Assembly: GCA_039105265.1 (NCBI GenBank)
Contig: JAPFFF010000033.1
Location: 806,001-870,000, forward strand
Direction of reading: 5' to 3'
Length of the DNA stretch: 64,000 bases
Source of the DNA: Tritrichomonas musculus
Taxonomy: Eukaryota; Parabasalia; Tritrichomonadida; Tritrichomonadidae
Shown: positions 1-9,994 of the stretch, piece after piece
How the letters are laid out: the number at the start of each line of letters is the position of its first letter
Position numbering within the stretch: position 1 is the stretch's first letter
Notes under the pieces: generated by a model
Database searches by the model: none
The model's input: only the letters and a program-made list of their open reading frames with translations
What the model was told of the DNA's origin: nothing
Translations under genes and position numbers: made by a program

Positions 1-1279
1 GTTCTAGCATAAAAGATAGGTCCATTTTTTCTGTGGGATTTTCAAAACTTAAAATGCAATTTTATTAGTAGTTTTCAAATTTAATTCTAGTTTTCCTGTG
101 AAAATATATTTTTTAAATAAATATACATATTAATATATCATCAAATTCAAAATGTAAAAGATTTTGAGTAAAATATGTTAATAATAAAATTTCGACCGAA
201 TGGCTTAAAATTCCACAAAACACAAATTATTATATTCAATACCATAAAATAATTGATTTCTGAAATTGTCAAGAAAATATCTTAATTAGAAATATCATTT
301 TTCTTGAATTTTTATTTTTTTAAAAAAAATTGAATGCATTTGAGAGAAAATAAAGTAATTGCTTTATTTTGAATGGGAGAGTTTTAAAATGTCTTTTGGC
401 GAGCCATTTTCAATAATATTCTAGAATCATAATAATTATTGAAATTTATAATAAATTTTAAATAGTTATCCCTTAGAGATAAACAATATTATGAGATATT
501 TATAAATAATGAAAAACTGAAAATAGGAGTATTAATATCTTGCGAAATTATCCAATATAAATATTTTATAAATACTTAATTCAATGTTAAATTAGAAATA
601 ATAAATATAATAAAATATATTATTAAAAATAACTGATTATTGATCAAGATAAATATGAATTTGTTTTTTATAAGCAAATTCATATGTTTTGGTTGCTTAT
701 AATGAAGATAAATATTAAATTAATATATTTTTATTATTATATTAGAATATAATGCTTATTTATTTTGCAAAAAATAAATTATACTTACTATTTTCCAAGA
801 TATTACAAAAGTTTAAAAATTAAAGTTGATCGTTTTTTAAAAAAATTTTTAGTTCTCGCACCTCTATAAAAATGATCAAAATTTTGGAAAAAAAAAATTT
901 CAAAAAATTTTTGCTAAAAAAAAAGATGTAATTTTATAACACAAAGCTGTAGCACAATAAAATAAATCTAGTCATAAAGAATACTTCACAATTAAATTCA
1001 TGAAATTTGCCATAAAGTTGGATTCAAAATGCTTGGAACAACATTCAATTTTTTTCAATGTTTCTCTGAAAATCTTGCATTCTACTTGGGACTAATTAAC
1101 CTTTAAAATGAGGAATTTTCAAGCCTTTTGAATCTTACTTTAAAATGAAATTTGGAAAATATTTTTTTTCCAAATTGCCACCTTTCAATTTTGATTAGTT
1201 AAGGTCAATTCAAGGTGAAATATTTTGATAGTAAATGTCTTATAAATCAAATTGACAGTCAGTATTTAAAATTTTAAAA
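1..1279. other. AT-rich intergenic region upstream of kinase 1
   Basis: No credible coding region was seen. The last 80 bases hold TTAAGGTCAA (1199-1208) and CAAGGTGAAAT (1211-1221). Both motifs recur, in the opposite order, upstream of the minus-strand kinase that starts at 8097, so they may be shared promoter elements. The rest is low-complexity A/T sequence. Confidence 0.5.
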
Positions 1280-4200
1280 ATGTTACCACTCAAGAAGGCA
1301 TCTAGTCAAATAAGCAAATACTTATTTGATATCAAAGATTATGCAATTGTTGAGGAGATTAACAAAGGTGGCCATGGCGTTATAATCCTAGTTAGATGCA
1401 AATTAACAGGAGCTCTTTATGCTACAAAAACCAATCCATTATCAAAACCAAAGCAATGCAAGCATTACATTCCACGAGAAGTCCGAATTTTAATTCAAGT
1501 GCATCATCCAACAATTATTCTATGTCATGGTTTCTCATTTGTCGATTTTGATAATAGGAAGAATATTACAATTCTTATGGATTACATGAAAAATGGTTCT
1601 CTTGGAGATTTAATTAAGAAAGTAATGAAAGGTGAACCTCCAAATAATTATAATAATACTAAAAAGCAAATCATCTTAATTGGAGTAGCACGTGGCATGA
1701 TGGTTTTGCACAAACATCATATTATTCACAGAGATTTAAAACCAGATAATATTCTTCTAGACGACAATTTATACCCTCTTATTACAGATTTCGGCATTTC
1801 CAAATTTTTCAATCCTTATCACTCCATGAGCCAATCAATGGGTGATAATGGTACAATTGCTTATATGGCACCAGAATTTATCTGTGGTGAACCCTTCAAC
1901 ACAAAAGCAGATGTTTATTCTTTTGGAATTTTAATGTGGGAGCTCCTTACTGGCAAACAAGCCTACCAAAATTTTTATGACAAAAAAATTGGTTCTTTTC
2001 AGCTTCAGAAAGAAATTGTTCAAGATGGACTTAGGCCTAAAATTGAAGAAGGGTCTATGAAAAAGAGTTTCCAAGTAATAATTGAAAAATGCCTCCTTAA
2101 AGATCCAAAAGAACGACCAACTATGTCTGAAATATACAAAAAGTTGAGCCTGTTTATTGAAAACCCATATTTAGATTTAGAAGATCAATTTGATGATAAT
2201 GTAATCGATTACGAAGGTGATGATGATGATGAAAATGTAGAAGATGATGAAATTGGTATCGATAAAACATTCTGTCTTGATGATGTTGATTATAATGAAA
2301 TTCTTAACTACATTAAAAAAGTTAGCGTAGAATTAGATAGTAAAAATCAGAGTATCAAAAATGAAGAGATTGATCAAATGAAGAAAAAAATCGACGATCT
2401 ACAAAAAACAAATAAAAAGCAAAATTCGGCCATTTTAAAATTGGTAAAAAACAATGAAAAAATGATGAATGCTATCAATGACTTGAGAAAAAAAATAAAT
2501 GATGATGAATTATCAAAAATAAAGAAGCAAATATTAGAAATTCAAGAAGAAAACAAAGCAACTAATGATAAAAATAAGGAGCTTGAAGTTTTGGTTCAGA
2601 ATTTGAATAAAGAACTCATAATTCAAAAGACCAAAGTGTCTGAAATTGAATGTAAGAATTTTGAAACAAGCAAACAAAATGATGATGTAATAAAAAGTAT
2701 TGGATGTATTAAACATGAAATCAAAAAGTGGCATTTGATTAACCAAAAGCTTCAAGATAAAGCTGAAGAGCATTCAAATCAATTACAACAACAAAAAGAA
2801 CTTAATGAAGAACTTAAAAATCTAGCTACTAGTTTACCAAGCCATGAGCATCAAATTGTAGATATTAATGAACTTCCAAATGCATTAAAGGAACTTCAAA
2901 CAGAGATTGAAGATTCCATAGAGAGTGAAAAACAGAAAGAAATTGAGAATAACATTAAGAATCAACTTAATTGTATCTTATCAAATACTAATAAAGATCA
3001 AGACTCAATTAATGAATCTCTTCGATGCCTTAAACATGAAATAAAATTACTTAAGCAGCAGTTCCAATACACTCAAGTGCCATCAAAAGCAGATGAACAC
3101 TCAGACAATTTGGACAATACCATTCAACAATTAAGAGATGAATATCAAACCAAATTCCAATCACAAGAAATGCAACTAGAAGAAATCACTAATAAACAAA
3201 AAGATCAGAATCAATTGATAAACAATGTTCTTCAACTAATCGAAAAATCAAATTTGAACGAAACTGATAATTTAGATTCAATCAAGCAACAATTCAAAGA
3301 ATCTCTCGATGAACTTATTCAAAAGGAGCTCGAAGGGCGTAAAACACCGACAAATGAACAAGAAGAAATTCTACCACAAGACCAAAACGCTGATTCAGTA
3401 ATCTCAGGTTCGTTACAAGAACCTCAATTACAGACTGCTGGGCGACAAACTCCATTATTAAATTTATCTGAAAAAGATAATCCAAAAGAAGCCATCGAAT
3501 TAAAAGAAACTTTAGAGATATTAAAGAAAGAACTTGAAGACTCTAAATCCATATTAAATCAAGTAAATGTCAATATGAAAGAAGAGCTAGAAACTCTTGA
3601 AAAGAAAATTTTTGATAAAATAAATAACTTGTCAAGTGAAAGATCTAACATTGAAAACAACCTTCAATGCCTTAAACATGAAATCAAATTACTTAAATCA
3701 CGACCATCTACTGAAGTTCCAACCAACGACGATGCTCTTCAAGAAATCATCGACTCTCAACATAAAACAGACGAACTTCTCTCATCTATTACCAATAAAG
3801 TCAATGAACACGAAGACCTCTGGAAAGAAATGCTTGGATCGATTGAAAAACTAACTAATGGATCTAACCAAGAAGAAGAAAAAGTTCATTCAGAATTCAA
3901 ATCATCACTTGACAAACTTCTTGAACAAGAATTTAGCCAAACCAAAGAAGAAGAAGAAGACGAAACAATTAAAGATCTCAAAGAAAGGATGAATAAACAA
4001 GATGATGAACTTATGTGTCTCAAATATGAAATCAAGAAACTTAAAGAACGACCAATTATTGATAATGTTATTCCACCAAACATTGAAGAACGAAGTACCG
4101 AAGTTCCAAGCGAAGTTCCACATAATGATGACAATCGTCTTTCAGAACTTGAAGAATCACTTCGCTGCCTCAAACACGAAATCAAATTACTCAAAACATA

Positions 4201-4429
4201 CGCATCTACTGAAGTTCCAACCAACGACGATACTCTTCAAGAAATCATCGACTCTCAACATAAAACAGACGAACTTCTCTCATCTATTACCAATAAAGTC
4301 AATATACACGAAGACCTCTGGAAAGAAATGCTTGAATCGATTAGAAAACTAACTAATGAATCTAACCAAGAAGAAGAAAAAGTTCATTCAGAATTCAAAT
4401 CATCACTTGACAAACTTCTTGAAGAATAA
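1280..4429 (+). CDS. TKL-like protein kinase with long C-terminal coiled coil
   Basis: A probable Ser/Thr kinase of the large trichomonad TKL-like family. The kinase domain spans about residues 20-295: a glycine-rich loop GGHGV (30-34), ATP-anchoring K50, alpha-C glutamate near E67, HRD at 150-152 in HRDLKPDN, DFG at 170-172, and APE at 197-199. All key catalytic residues are present, so it is expected to be active. An acidic stretch (about 310-330) leads into roughly 700 residues of Lys/Glu/Gln-rich heptad-like coiled coil. This contains five copies of a CLKHEIK-type 12-residue motif near residues 475, 580, 794, 911 and 960. The DNA encoding the end of the tail is an internal tandem duplication: 3707-3925 closely resembles 4204-4428. 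The reading frame stays coding-like for about 480 nt past the stop (see next entry), so this stop may be recent. It converges with the minus-strand kinase at 5170. Confidence 0.85.
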   Translation: MLPLKKASSQISKYLFDIKDYAIVEEINKGGHGVIILVRCKLTGALYATKTNPLSKPKQCKHYIPREVRILIQVHHPTIILCHGFSFVDFDNRKNITILMDYMKNGSLGDLIKKVMKGEPPNNYNNTKKQIILIGVARGMMVLHKHHIIHRDLKPDNILLDDNLYPLITDFGISKFFNPYHSMSQSMGDNGTIAYMAPEFICGEPFNTKADVYSFGILMWELLTGKQAYQNFYDKKIGSFQLQKEIVQDGLRPKIEEGSMKKSFQVIIEKCLLKDPKERPTMSEIYKKLSLFIENPYLDLEDQFDDNVIDYEGDDDDENVEDDEIGIDKTFCLDDVDYNEILNYIKKVSVELDSKNQSIKNEEIDQMKKKIDDLQKTNKKQNSAILKLVKNNEKMMNAINDLRKKINDDELSKIKKQILEIQEENKATNDKNKELEVLVQNLNKELIIQKTKVSEIECKNFETSKQNDDVIKSIGCIKHEIKKWHLINQKLQDKAEEHSNQLQQQKELNEELKNLATSLPSHEHQIVDINELPNALKELQTEIEDSIESEKQKEIENNIKNQLNCILSNTNKDQDSINESLRCLKHEIKLLKQQFQYTQVPSKADEHSDNLDNTIQQLRDEYQTKFQSQEMQLEEITNKQKDQNQLINNVLQLIEKSNLNETDNLDSIKQQFKESLDELIQKELEGRKTPTNEQEEILPQDQNADSVISGSLQEPQLQTAGRQTPLLNLSEKDNPKEAIELKETLEILKKELEDSKSILNQVNVNMKEELETLEKKIFDKINNLSSERSNIENNLQCLKHEIKLLKSRPSTEVPTNDDALQEIIDSQHKTDELLSSITNKVNEHEDLWKEMLGSIEKLTNGSNQEEEKVHSEFKSSLDKLLEQEFSQTKEEEEDETIKDLKERMNKQDDELMCLKYEIKKLKERPIIDNVIPPNIEERSTEVPSEVPHNDDNRLSELEESLRCLKHEIKLLKTYASTEVPTNDDTLQEIIDSQHKTDELLSSITNKVNIHEDLWKEMLESIRKLTNESNQEEEKVHSEFKSSLDKLLEE

Positions 4430-4925
4430 CTTAGCCAAACCAAGAAACTATTCTCAGAACAAAGCTCAGTACATCAAATTGTTGATATTATTGAGCTTAC
4501 GAATGCATTACGCGAACTACAAACCGAAATCAAAAAATATCAGCCACAACCTGAAGAAAAAGATAAATCAGAAGAACAAGCTCACAAAGAAGAAGAAGAA
4601 TAAATAATTAATGATCTCAAAGAAAGAAAGAATAAACAAGATGATGAACTTAAGTGTCTCAAATATGAAATCAAGAAACTTAAAGAACGACCAATTATTG
4701 ATAATGTTATTCCAGCCAACATTGAAGAACGAGAAGCTGAAGTTCCAAGAGAAGTTCCACACAATGACGACGGCCGACTTTCAGAACTTGAAGAATCACT
4801 CCGCTGCCTCAAACACGAAATCAAATTACTCAAATCACGCGCATCTACCGAAGTTCCAACTAACGACGACTCTCTTCAAGAATCACTTCACTGCCTCAAA
4901 CTCATAATCAAAACCTTTTAAGATG
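4430..4925 (+). pseudogene. Decayed 3' continuation of kinase 1 coiled-coil tail
   Basis: Directly after the TAA at 4427-4429 the same frame continues with LSQTKK, matching the internal copy FSQTKE. It then gives a Glu-rich segment, a second in-frame TAA at 4600-4602, and another module containing KCLKYEIKKLK and LRCLKHEIKLLK (about 4650 and 4800). A degraded LHCLKLIIK copy ends near 4920. The first stop corresponds to GAA TTT in the internal copy becoming TAA CTT. I read this as the former end of the coiled-coil tail, lost when nonsense changes arose in the tandem repeats. Stop-codon read-through, or an assembly error among near-identical repeats, is the alternative. Confidence 0.7.
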
Positions 4926-5094
4926 AGTATCAACTGAAGTGCGAACTAATTATAACATAAGACAGACGAACTTCTCTCATCTCTCACCGATAAAGTTAAC
5001 GAGCAATGCTAACTCTGCGAAATTCATATTGAATACATTGGCAAAATATTAGAAGCTTCAAACTAATTCAAGCGATAAAGTCAAAATTGAATAT

Positions 5095-5169
5095 TAAAAA
5101 AAAAAAAAAAAAAAGGTTTTGATCATTAAAGCTTTTTTTTTTTTTTGATCACTTATCTAACAATTTATT
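5095..5169. other. Poly-A/poly-T inverted tract between convergent genes
   Basis: A run of A (about 5098-5114) and a run of T (about 5133-5146), each beside TTTTGATCA or TTGATCA, form a simple hairpin between the two convergent kinase genes. It could help end transcription on both strands or be plain slippage sequence. Confidence 0.35.
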
Positions 5170-8097
5170 TTATTGATAATAAAATAACTTTCCAAAGAAT
5201 TCAATATTTTTAATTTCTAAGCAAAAATCGTTATTCATGCTTTTTCCAGTCATTCTAAGTCTAATGAATCTAAAGCAGTGTTCGCTCTGCTCAGCATTTT
5301 TCTGAACTGCAAAAGTGCAAATTTTCTCCTTTGACCACAAACTTGTGTCCTTTGAATGCGAGTCAAGCTCGCTCCATTTCATCCTATCGTTTGATCCCTC
5401 GACAACCCAGGAAGAAAGGAACGAAGGGCGCGAGTTATTTGATGACTTTATCGAGTAAGCGGAGACCTCGATCAACTTATCAATGAAGTCAAAGCAGAGG
5501 AAAGAGTTCTCATCGTTATCAGACTGGTAGCTATGCCCCTCGTAGCCGAAGTCAACGAGAGACGAAAACTTGCCTTTGCTCTTGTTGCCGGTGATCTCAA
5601 CGGCACGCTCGAGGTAGATGTTGTTCACTGCTTTCTTGGTGAGCTCGTGGAAGAGGCCGGTGAAAGGTTGGCCTTTAAACGGTTTGTTCATGGCCAATTT
5701 AAGGTGGGCCTTCGTGTAGGCAACCGGCGAAATAACCGCCGTTTCACTCTTGTTTTGTGGTGGAGTGGTCTGGCTCTTGCTGATGTTCCGCGAGGCCTGG
5801 ATGATGAGGCTCCTGTTCGGCGAGTGGATGTAGAAAATGCTCGACATGTTGTTCGGTGGAGAGTCCAGAATGCTTCGGCTGTTTTGCTGTGCGGCGGCAC
5901 TGCAGCTGCTCGAATTCAAGCTTTCCTCGCCATTGTTAATTTCTGTCTTTGATTCAGGTGAATTGTTTTCCGTTGTAGGTGAAATTAAACCGCCATCACC
6001 ATCACATATTGTTGTCTTTGATTCAGGCGAATTATTGACCATTGTTGGTGAAATTAAACCGCCGTCACCATTATCAATTGTTGTTTTCTGTTCAGGTGAA
6101 TTATTATTTTGTGAAGGTGAAATTAAACCGCCATAACCGTTATCAAATGTTGCCTTTGATTCAGGCGAATTGTTATTTTGTGAAATTAAACCGCCGTCAC
6201 TGACTGTTGCCTTTGATGTAGGCGAGCAAGCGCCTCTTGGCGGCGAGAAAGTGTCTGCCTCATTTCTTGCCTGATGCCTGCCGTTGCCTGGTGACGATGG
6301 GAAGCTGCTGCTGCTGTCATTCTCATTTTGCTGGCCAATTGAATTGGCCTTTTTGGCCCTAGAACGATGATTTCTATCGTTTATGGTTCTGCCGTCTGAC
6401 AAGCTCACCTCACCTGCCGATGAGAAAAGGCTGCTGTCATGGTCGTTGCCGCCTTTTTGCGCACTCTTGGCGCTGTCCGCCGCCGGCGAGTGCTGGCTCG
6501 CCTTCGCATCGCTTCCCGCCTGCTGGATAGTCAGGCTCCTGCTGCTGCTTTTGTCATCATTTTTCTGCTCTTTTTCGCTTCTGTCCTTCTCTTCTTCTTG
6601 CAGCCCGCTTTCTGGTTGCAAACCGTCATTTTTACGGTTACTGGTCATTTCTTTTGCTACCTTTTGGTCAATTTTGCTGATCGAGTGGTCGAGATTTTCA
6701 ATCTTTTCAGTTAATTGGTCGACTTTTGAATTCAAGTCAATTTCTCTGTCATCAGCAGGTCTTGTCTTGCTTCTTTTATCGGTGCTTGCATTGCCAACTG
6801 ATAATGTATCGTTTCCCTCTGAATTTTCATTCTTTGATAAAATGGCATTATCAACTTTTTCACTCAATTCATTGATTTTTAATTGAAATTCTTCAATTTT
6901 TTCTTCTAACTTCTCAATTTTTTGAGTGAAGTTCACTTCTTTTTCAGAATCCGTTATTTTTCCATTTTCATTCGGACTTGAATTAGAATCATTTTTTCCT
7001 GTTTCAGTATGTATTTGATTAGAATTTTCAGTACTTTCTCTTTTCGAAATCAAATTTTCTAATTTGGTGATTCGATTATTTAATAATTTTTTTTCTTCCG
7101 CAAATTGTTCTTTCAGGATGCTATTTTGGTCTTCTAGATAATTTATAGTGGCTTTTAATGAGTAAATGTCATCATTTGCGTTACTATCGCTGATCAATTT
7201 AATATAATCTTCAATTTCTTTATTATTTACGCTTTCAAGGCAGAAATTTTCGTTATCAACATTGGATAAAAGCTGATATATTTCTGCAAAAGATGGTCTC
7301 TCTTTTGGATCATATTTAATGCATTGTTTTATCAACTTTTTGAATTTTTCTTTGGTCGAAGAATTCAATTCAATTTCTAATTCATTTTTTGAAAGTTTTT
7401 CCATGTATAAACTGGGATTATGAGTATATTTCAAAAATGGATGTTCATTATTGAGAACTTCATACATTATAATGCCAAAAGAAAAAACGTCAGCTTTGAA
7501 ATCATAAAATCCATTATTAATAACTTCGGGAGCGATATATTTATATGTGTCGTACTGATTTGGTTGGATTTTATATTCGTCGAATTTGCACGTTTTTGAA
7601 AAATTAAAATCTGTTATTTTTGGATAATAATTATCATCTAATAAAATATTATCAGGTTTAAGATCCTGATGAATAATTCTTTTTTGGTTGAGAATCATCA
7701 TTCCGCGAGCAATGCCAATTAGTATAATTTGCTTTTTTGTATTATCAAATTCTGGATCTGCAACACCTTCTTTGCATTTTTTTATCATAGTTGCAATGGA
7801 TCCATTTTTAGCTAATTCCATGATAATTACTGCATTTTCTTTGTCATTGAAACCTTTTTTCGAAAAACCATAAAATTTAATGATTGTAGGATGATCGCAA
7901 AAAACTAGTATTTCAATTTCTCGATTTACTCTTATTTGGCTTTCTTCATCGGTGCATTTTTCATTAATAATTTTTGCAGCAAATTTTTTTTGAGTATCTT
8001 TTTTTTCTACAACATAAACATTACTTGAATTGTGGCCTTCAATTTTTTCACATTGTATATAATCATCGATTTTGATTTCGAATTCATTTAAGTTCAT
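5170..8097 (-). CDS. Atypical protein kinase fused to discoidin (F5/8 type C)-like domain
   Basis: N-terminal kinase-like domain, about residues 10-285. VAIK-type lysine is K42 and the alpha-C glutamate about E60. The catalytic loop reads HQD (143-145, in HQDLKPDN). The metal-binding motif is DFN (163-165) instead of DFG. The expected glycine loop is replaced by a Ser/Asn-rich segment (EGHNSSNVYVV). Lysine and both aspartates remain, so weak activity is possible, but a scaffold or pseudokinase role is equally likely. A coiled coil (about 310-480) and a long Ser/Asn/Asp-rich linker follow, including a 23-residue repeat ending GGLISP. Residues about 800-975 (ending FRFIRLRMTGK...FCLEIKNIEFFGKL) match the discoidin-like domain that trichomonads attach to kinases and BTB proteins, and may bind glycans or peptides. 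Part of the linker is much richer in G and C than the rest. Start ATG lies 40 nt below an initiator-like TCACTCATTA. Confidence 0.8.
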   Translation of the reverse strand: MNLNEFEIKIDDYIQCEKIEGHNSSNVYVVEKKDTQKKFAAKIINEKCTDEESQIRVNREIEILVFCDHPTIIKFYGFSKKGFNDKENAVIIMELAKNGSIATMIKKCKEGVADPEFDNTKKQIILIGIARGMMILNQKRIIHQDLKPDNILLDDNYYPKITDFNFSKTCKFDEYKIQPNQYDTYKYIAPEVINNGFYDFKADVFSFGIIMYEVLNNEHPFLKYTHNPSLYMEKLSKNELEIELNSSTKEKFKKLIKQCIKYDPKERPSFAEIYQLLSNVDNENFCLESVNNKEIEDYIKLISDSNANDDIYSLKATINYLEDQNSILKEQFAEEKKLLNNRITKLENLISKRESTENSNQIHTETGKNDSNSSPNENGKITDSEKEVNFTQKIEKLEEKIEEFQLKINELSEKVDNAILSKNENSEGNDTLSVGNASTDKRSKTRPADDREIDLNSKVDQLTEKIENLDHSISKIDQKVAKEMTSNRKNDGLQPESGLQEEEKDRSEKEQKNDDKSSSRSLTIQQAGSDAKASQHSPAADSAKSAQKGGNDHDSSLFSSAGEVSLSDGRTINDRNHRSRAKKANSIGQQNENDSSSSFPSSPGNGRHQARNEADTFSPPRGACSPTSKATVSDGGLISQNNNSPESKATFDNGYGGLISPSQNNNSPEQKTTIDNGDGGLISPTMVNNSPESKTTICDGDGGLISPTTENNSPESKTEINNGEESLNSSSCSAAAQQNSRSILDSPPNNMSSIFYIHSPNRSLIIQASRNISKSQTTPPQNKSETAVISPVAYTKAHLKLAMNKPFKGQPFTGLFHELTKKAVNNIYLERAVEITGNKSKGKFSSLVDFGYEGHSYQSDNDENSFLCFDFIDKLIEVSAYSIKSSNNSRPSFLSSWVVEGSNDRMKWSELDSHSKDTSLWSKEKICTFAVQKNAEQSEHCFRFIRLRMTGKSMNNDFCLEIKNIEFFGKLFYYQ
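5941..6215 (-). repeat. In-frame 69-nt tandem repeat inside the kinase-discoidin gene
   Basis: Four units of 69, 69, 69 and 63 nt are marked on the plus strand by GAAATTAAACCGCC at about 5981, 6050, 6119 and 6182. They encode NNSPESKTTI-like segments ending GGLISP. Because unit length is a multiple of three, copy number can change without breaking the frame. Confidence 0.8.
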
Positions 8098-8130
8098 TTA
8101 TTGAATTGTTGATATTAAATATTTTGACCT

Positions 8131-8140
8131 TAATGAGTGA
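8131..8140 (-). promoter_or_regulatory. Initiator-like element for kinase-discoidin gene
   Basis: On the minus strand the bases read TCACTCATTA, a good match to the trichomonad initiator consensus TCAYTWYTCATTA. The adenosine at about 8138 would give a 40-nt leader to the ATG at 8097. CAAGGTGAAAT lies immediately upstream (8141-8151). Confidence 0.45.
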
Positions 8141-8878
8141 ATTTCACCTTGTTATAAAATCTATTTTTAATTTACCAATATCTTTAAATTTCACTTTGAA
8201 AAAGAGCAAAAAAATGAGAATAAAGTTTTAAATATAATTATATATAAATGTTTTTATTTTATTTATTGTTTTTTTCGTAAATGAAATTGAATTTTTAGAA
8301 GATACCTTTTTTTATTTTCCTTTAATAGTTTTTGAAGTCAATAATAGGCAAATGTGAATGATGTTTATCAAGTTTTATTTTTTTTTCCCTCTCATCCCAC
8401 CCCTCAATACTTTTTGCACCTTTTCAGATTGTCATGCTCAATGTTGCTTACGTTTTTGCTATCAGACAAAATGGATATGCTCAGTTTTGATTTGAATTCT
8501 ATTATCCAACGCAAATTTCTTTTTCAACATCACAGATTTTTTCTTGAACTTTGATATGTTCTTCAACTGAGATTTTAATTGGTGGATTTAATTGAGCATT
8601 TATTTGTGCAACTGCTTGAGCATTTATTTGGATGTTGCCAATTGGTGCATTTAAAATTGGAGCATTAACATTTAAAACATTCATTTAATAATGTATTAAA
8701 AATTTCAAAAAAATTTTCAAAATTTTTGATAATTTTTCAAAAATTTTCAAAATTTTTGAATGGAAAAAATATTCAAAAAGGCCCACATGCCAATTCATTG
8801 GCATTTTCTTCAAATAAATATTACAATGAACATTGAAAAATTGAAAGAATTATTTGTTTTGAATTATAAAAAGTATGA
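8141..8878. other. Intergenic region between kinase 2 and kinase 3
   Basis: Mostly A/T low-complexity DNA. It holds one 60-codon minus-strand ORF (8502-8684, listed separately) and a block of repeated AAAATTTT/TTCAAAAA sequence at 8700-8762. No other feature was found. Confidence 0.4.
8502..8684 (-). CDS. Possible small hypothetical protein, 60 aa
   Basis: A short ORF rich in Asn, Ala and Ile with an internal quasi-repeat (NAPILNAPIGN, QINAQAVAQINAQ), ending VEEHIKVQEKICDVEKEICVG. Its composition differs from random AT-rich ORFs, which favour Phe, Lys and Ile. It could be a real small gene or the 5' remnant of a longer one. No family is recognised. Confidence 0.22.
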   Translation of the reverse strand: MNVLNVNAPILNAPIGNIQINAQAVAQINAQLNPPIKISVEEHIKVQEKICDVEKEICVG

Positions 8879-9850
8879 TTAAAAATCTGGTATTTCAAGT
8901 TTCATCATTTTTTCATATTCTTCATATATTTTTTTAAACGAATATTTTGAAAAGCTGGATGTAGCGTTTTCAATATATGAATGAAAATTATTTTCATTGA
9001 TTTTTTCAGTGATGAATTCTTTTTTATTTTTTAGATCATCAATTATTGAATCGAACGAAGGTCTTTCATCTGGATCTTGATTCCAGCAAGATTGAATCAA
9101 TTCCTTATAAATATTTGGTACTTCTTTTTTAATTTCTGGTCTTTTGCCTTCAACGGAAACTTTGTATTCAATTAAAATGTCTTGTGTTCCATCAAATGGA
9201 TACTCTTTGGTCATTATCTCAAAAACTGTCATTCCAAAAGCATAAACATCACTTTTTTTTGAATATTTATTTTCTTTTAAAATTTCAGGAGCTATAAATG
9301 ATGCTGTACCAATCATTCCGATTTGTTTTTGTGGTCTCTCTTTTTCATTTGTTTTATCCAGTGATTTGGACAAGCCAAAATCTGATAATTTTGGAAATAA
9401 AAAATCGTCAAGAAGAACGTTTCCTGGTTTTAAATCGCAATGAATAATGTTTTTGGAATGTAAATATGACATAGCTGATGCTATCCCATAAATATTAATT
9501 AGTCTCATTGTATCATCCCAAAATGGTATTTTTATTCCACTTCGTTCAACTTCTAGAATGTCTTCTAATGTTCCATTCTGTAAATATTCTGTAATAATAA
9601 CAGGATCTTTTTTGCCATTAAAATCATTTGAACAATAGCCGATTAATTTAATGATTGATGGATGATTGCAATGAGATAGAATTGATATCTCAGTTGAAAT
9701 TGAAAAATCAATGAAATGTTTATTTTGAATAACCTTTGCTGCATATATCACATTTGTTTCTTTATCTCTAATTTTATACACTTTACTGAAAGAACCTTGT
9801 CCCAATTCATTTTGAATTTCAAATTTATTCAAATTTAAATTGCTGTTCAT
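8879..9850 (-). CDS. TKL-like protein kinase, compact
   Basis: A 323-aa protein that is almost all kinase domain: glycine loop GQGSFSKV (17-24), K39, alpha-C glutamate E54, catalytic loop HCD (137-139, in HCDLKPGN), DFG at 157-159, APE at 197-199 and a SFGMTVFE-like helix F. The conserved HRD arginine is Cys, as in many non-RD kinases, so regulation by activation-loop phosphorylation is less likely. A short tail (about 290-323) shows no known domain. It lies head-to-head with the gene starting at 9995; the 144-bp gap must hold both promoters. Confidence 0.88.
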   Translation of the reverse strand: MNSNLNLNKFEIQNELGQGSFSKVYKIRDKETNVIYAAKVIQNKHFIDFSISTEISILSHCNHPSIIKLIGYCSNDFNGKKDPVIITEYLQNGTLEDILEVERSGIKIPFWDDTMRLINIYGIASAMSYLHSKNIIHCDLKPGNVLLDDFLFPKLSDFGLSKSLDKTNEKERPQKQIGMIGTASFIAPEILKENKYSKKSDVYAFGMTVFEIMTKEYPFDGTQDILIEYKVSVEGKRPEIKKEVPNIYKELIQSCWNQDPDERPSFDSIIDDLKNKKEFITEKINENNFHSYIENATSSFSKYSFKKIYEEYEKMMKLEIPDF

Positions 9851-9943
9851 TAAAATAGCCTTATAAAAAAAATTTAATTTTTTTGTGTAAAATATAGAAA
9901 AATTGAATGTATTATTTAAAATTGAATGTATGATTTAAAAATT

Positions 9944-9954
9944 TCACTATTAAT
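9944..9954 (+). promoter_or_regulatory. Initiator-like element, TCACTATTAAT
   Basis: The sequence resembles the trichomonad initiator. If transcription starts at its adenosine (9946), the first in-frame ATG of the downstream ORF (9926) lies outside the transcript and ATG 9995 becomes the start, with a 49-nt leader. Part of the divergent promoter around it (about 9858-9952) is duplicated at 19340-19442. Confidence 0.45.
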
Positions 9955-9994
9955 AAACGTATCAAGATTTTCAAAGGAAAATTTTGGATACTCC

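Noticed and set aside
3886-4224. 112-codon minus-strand ORF over kinase 1
   Set aside because: Ser/Leu-rich antisense shadow of the repetitive coiled-coil coding sequence, not an independent gene.
5533-6886. Plus-strand ORFs of 91-167 codons opposite kinase 2
   Set aside because: They arise because the GC-rich repeat linker lacks stops on the other strand; composition and repeats follow the minus-strand gene.
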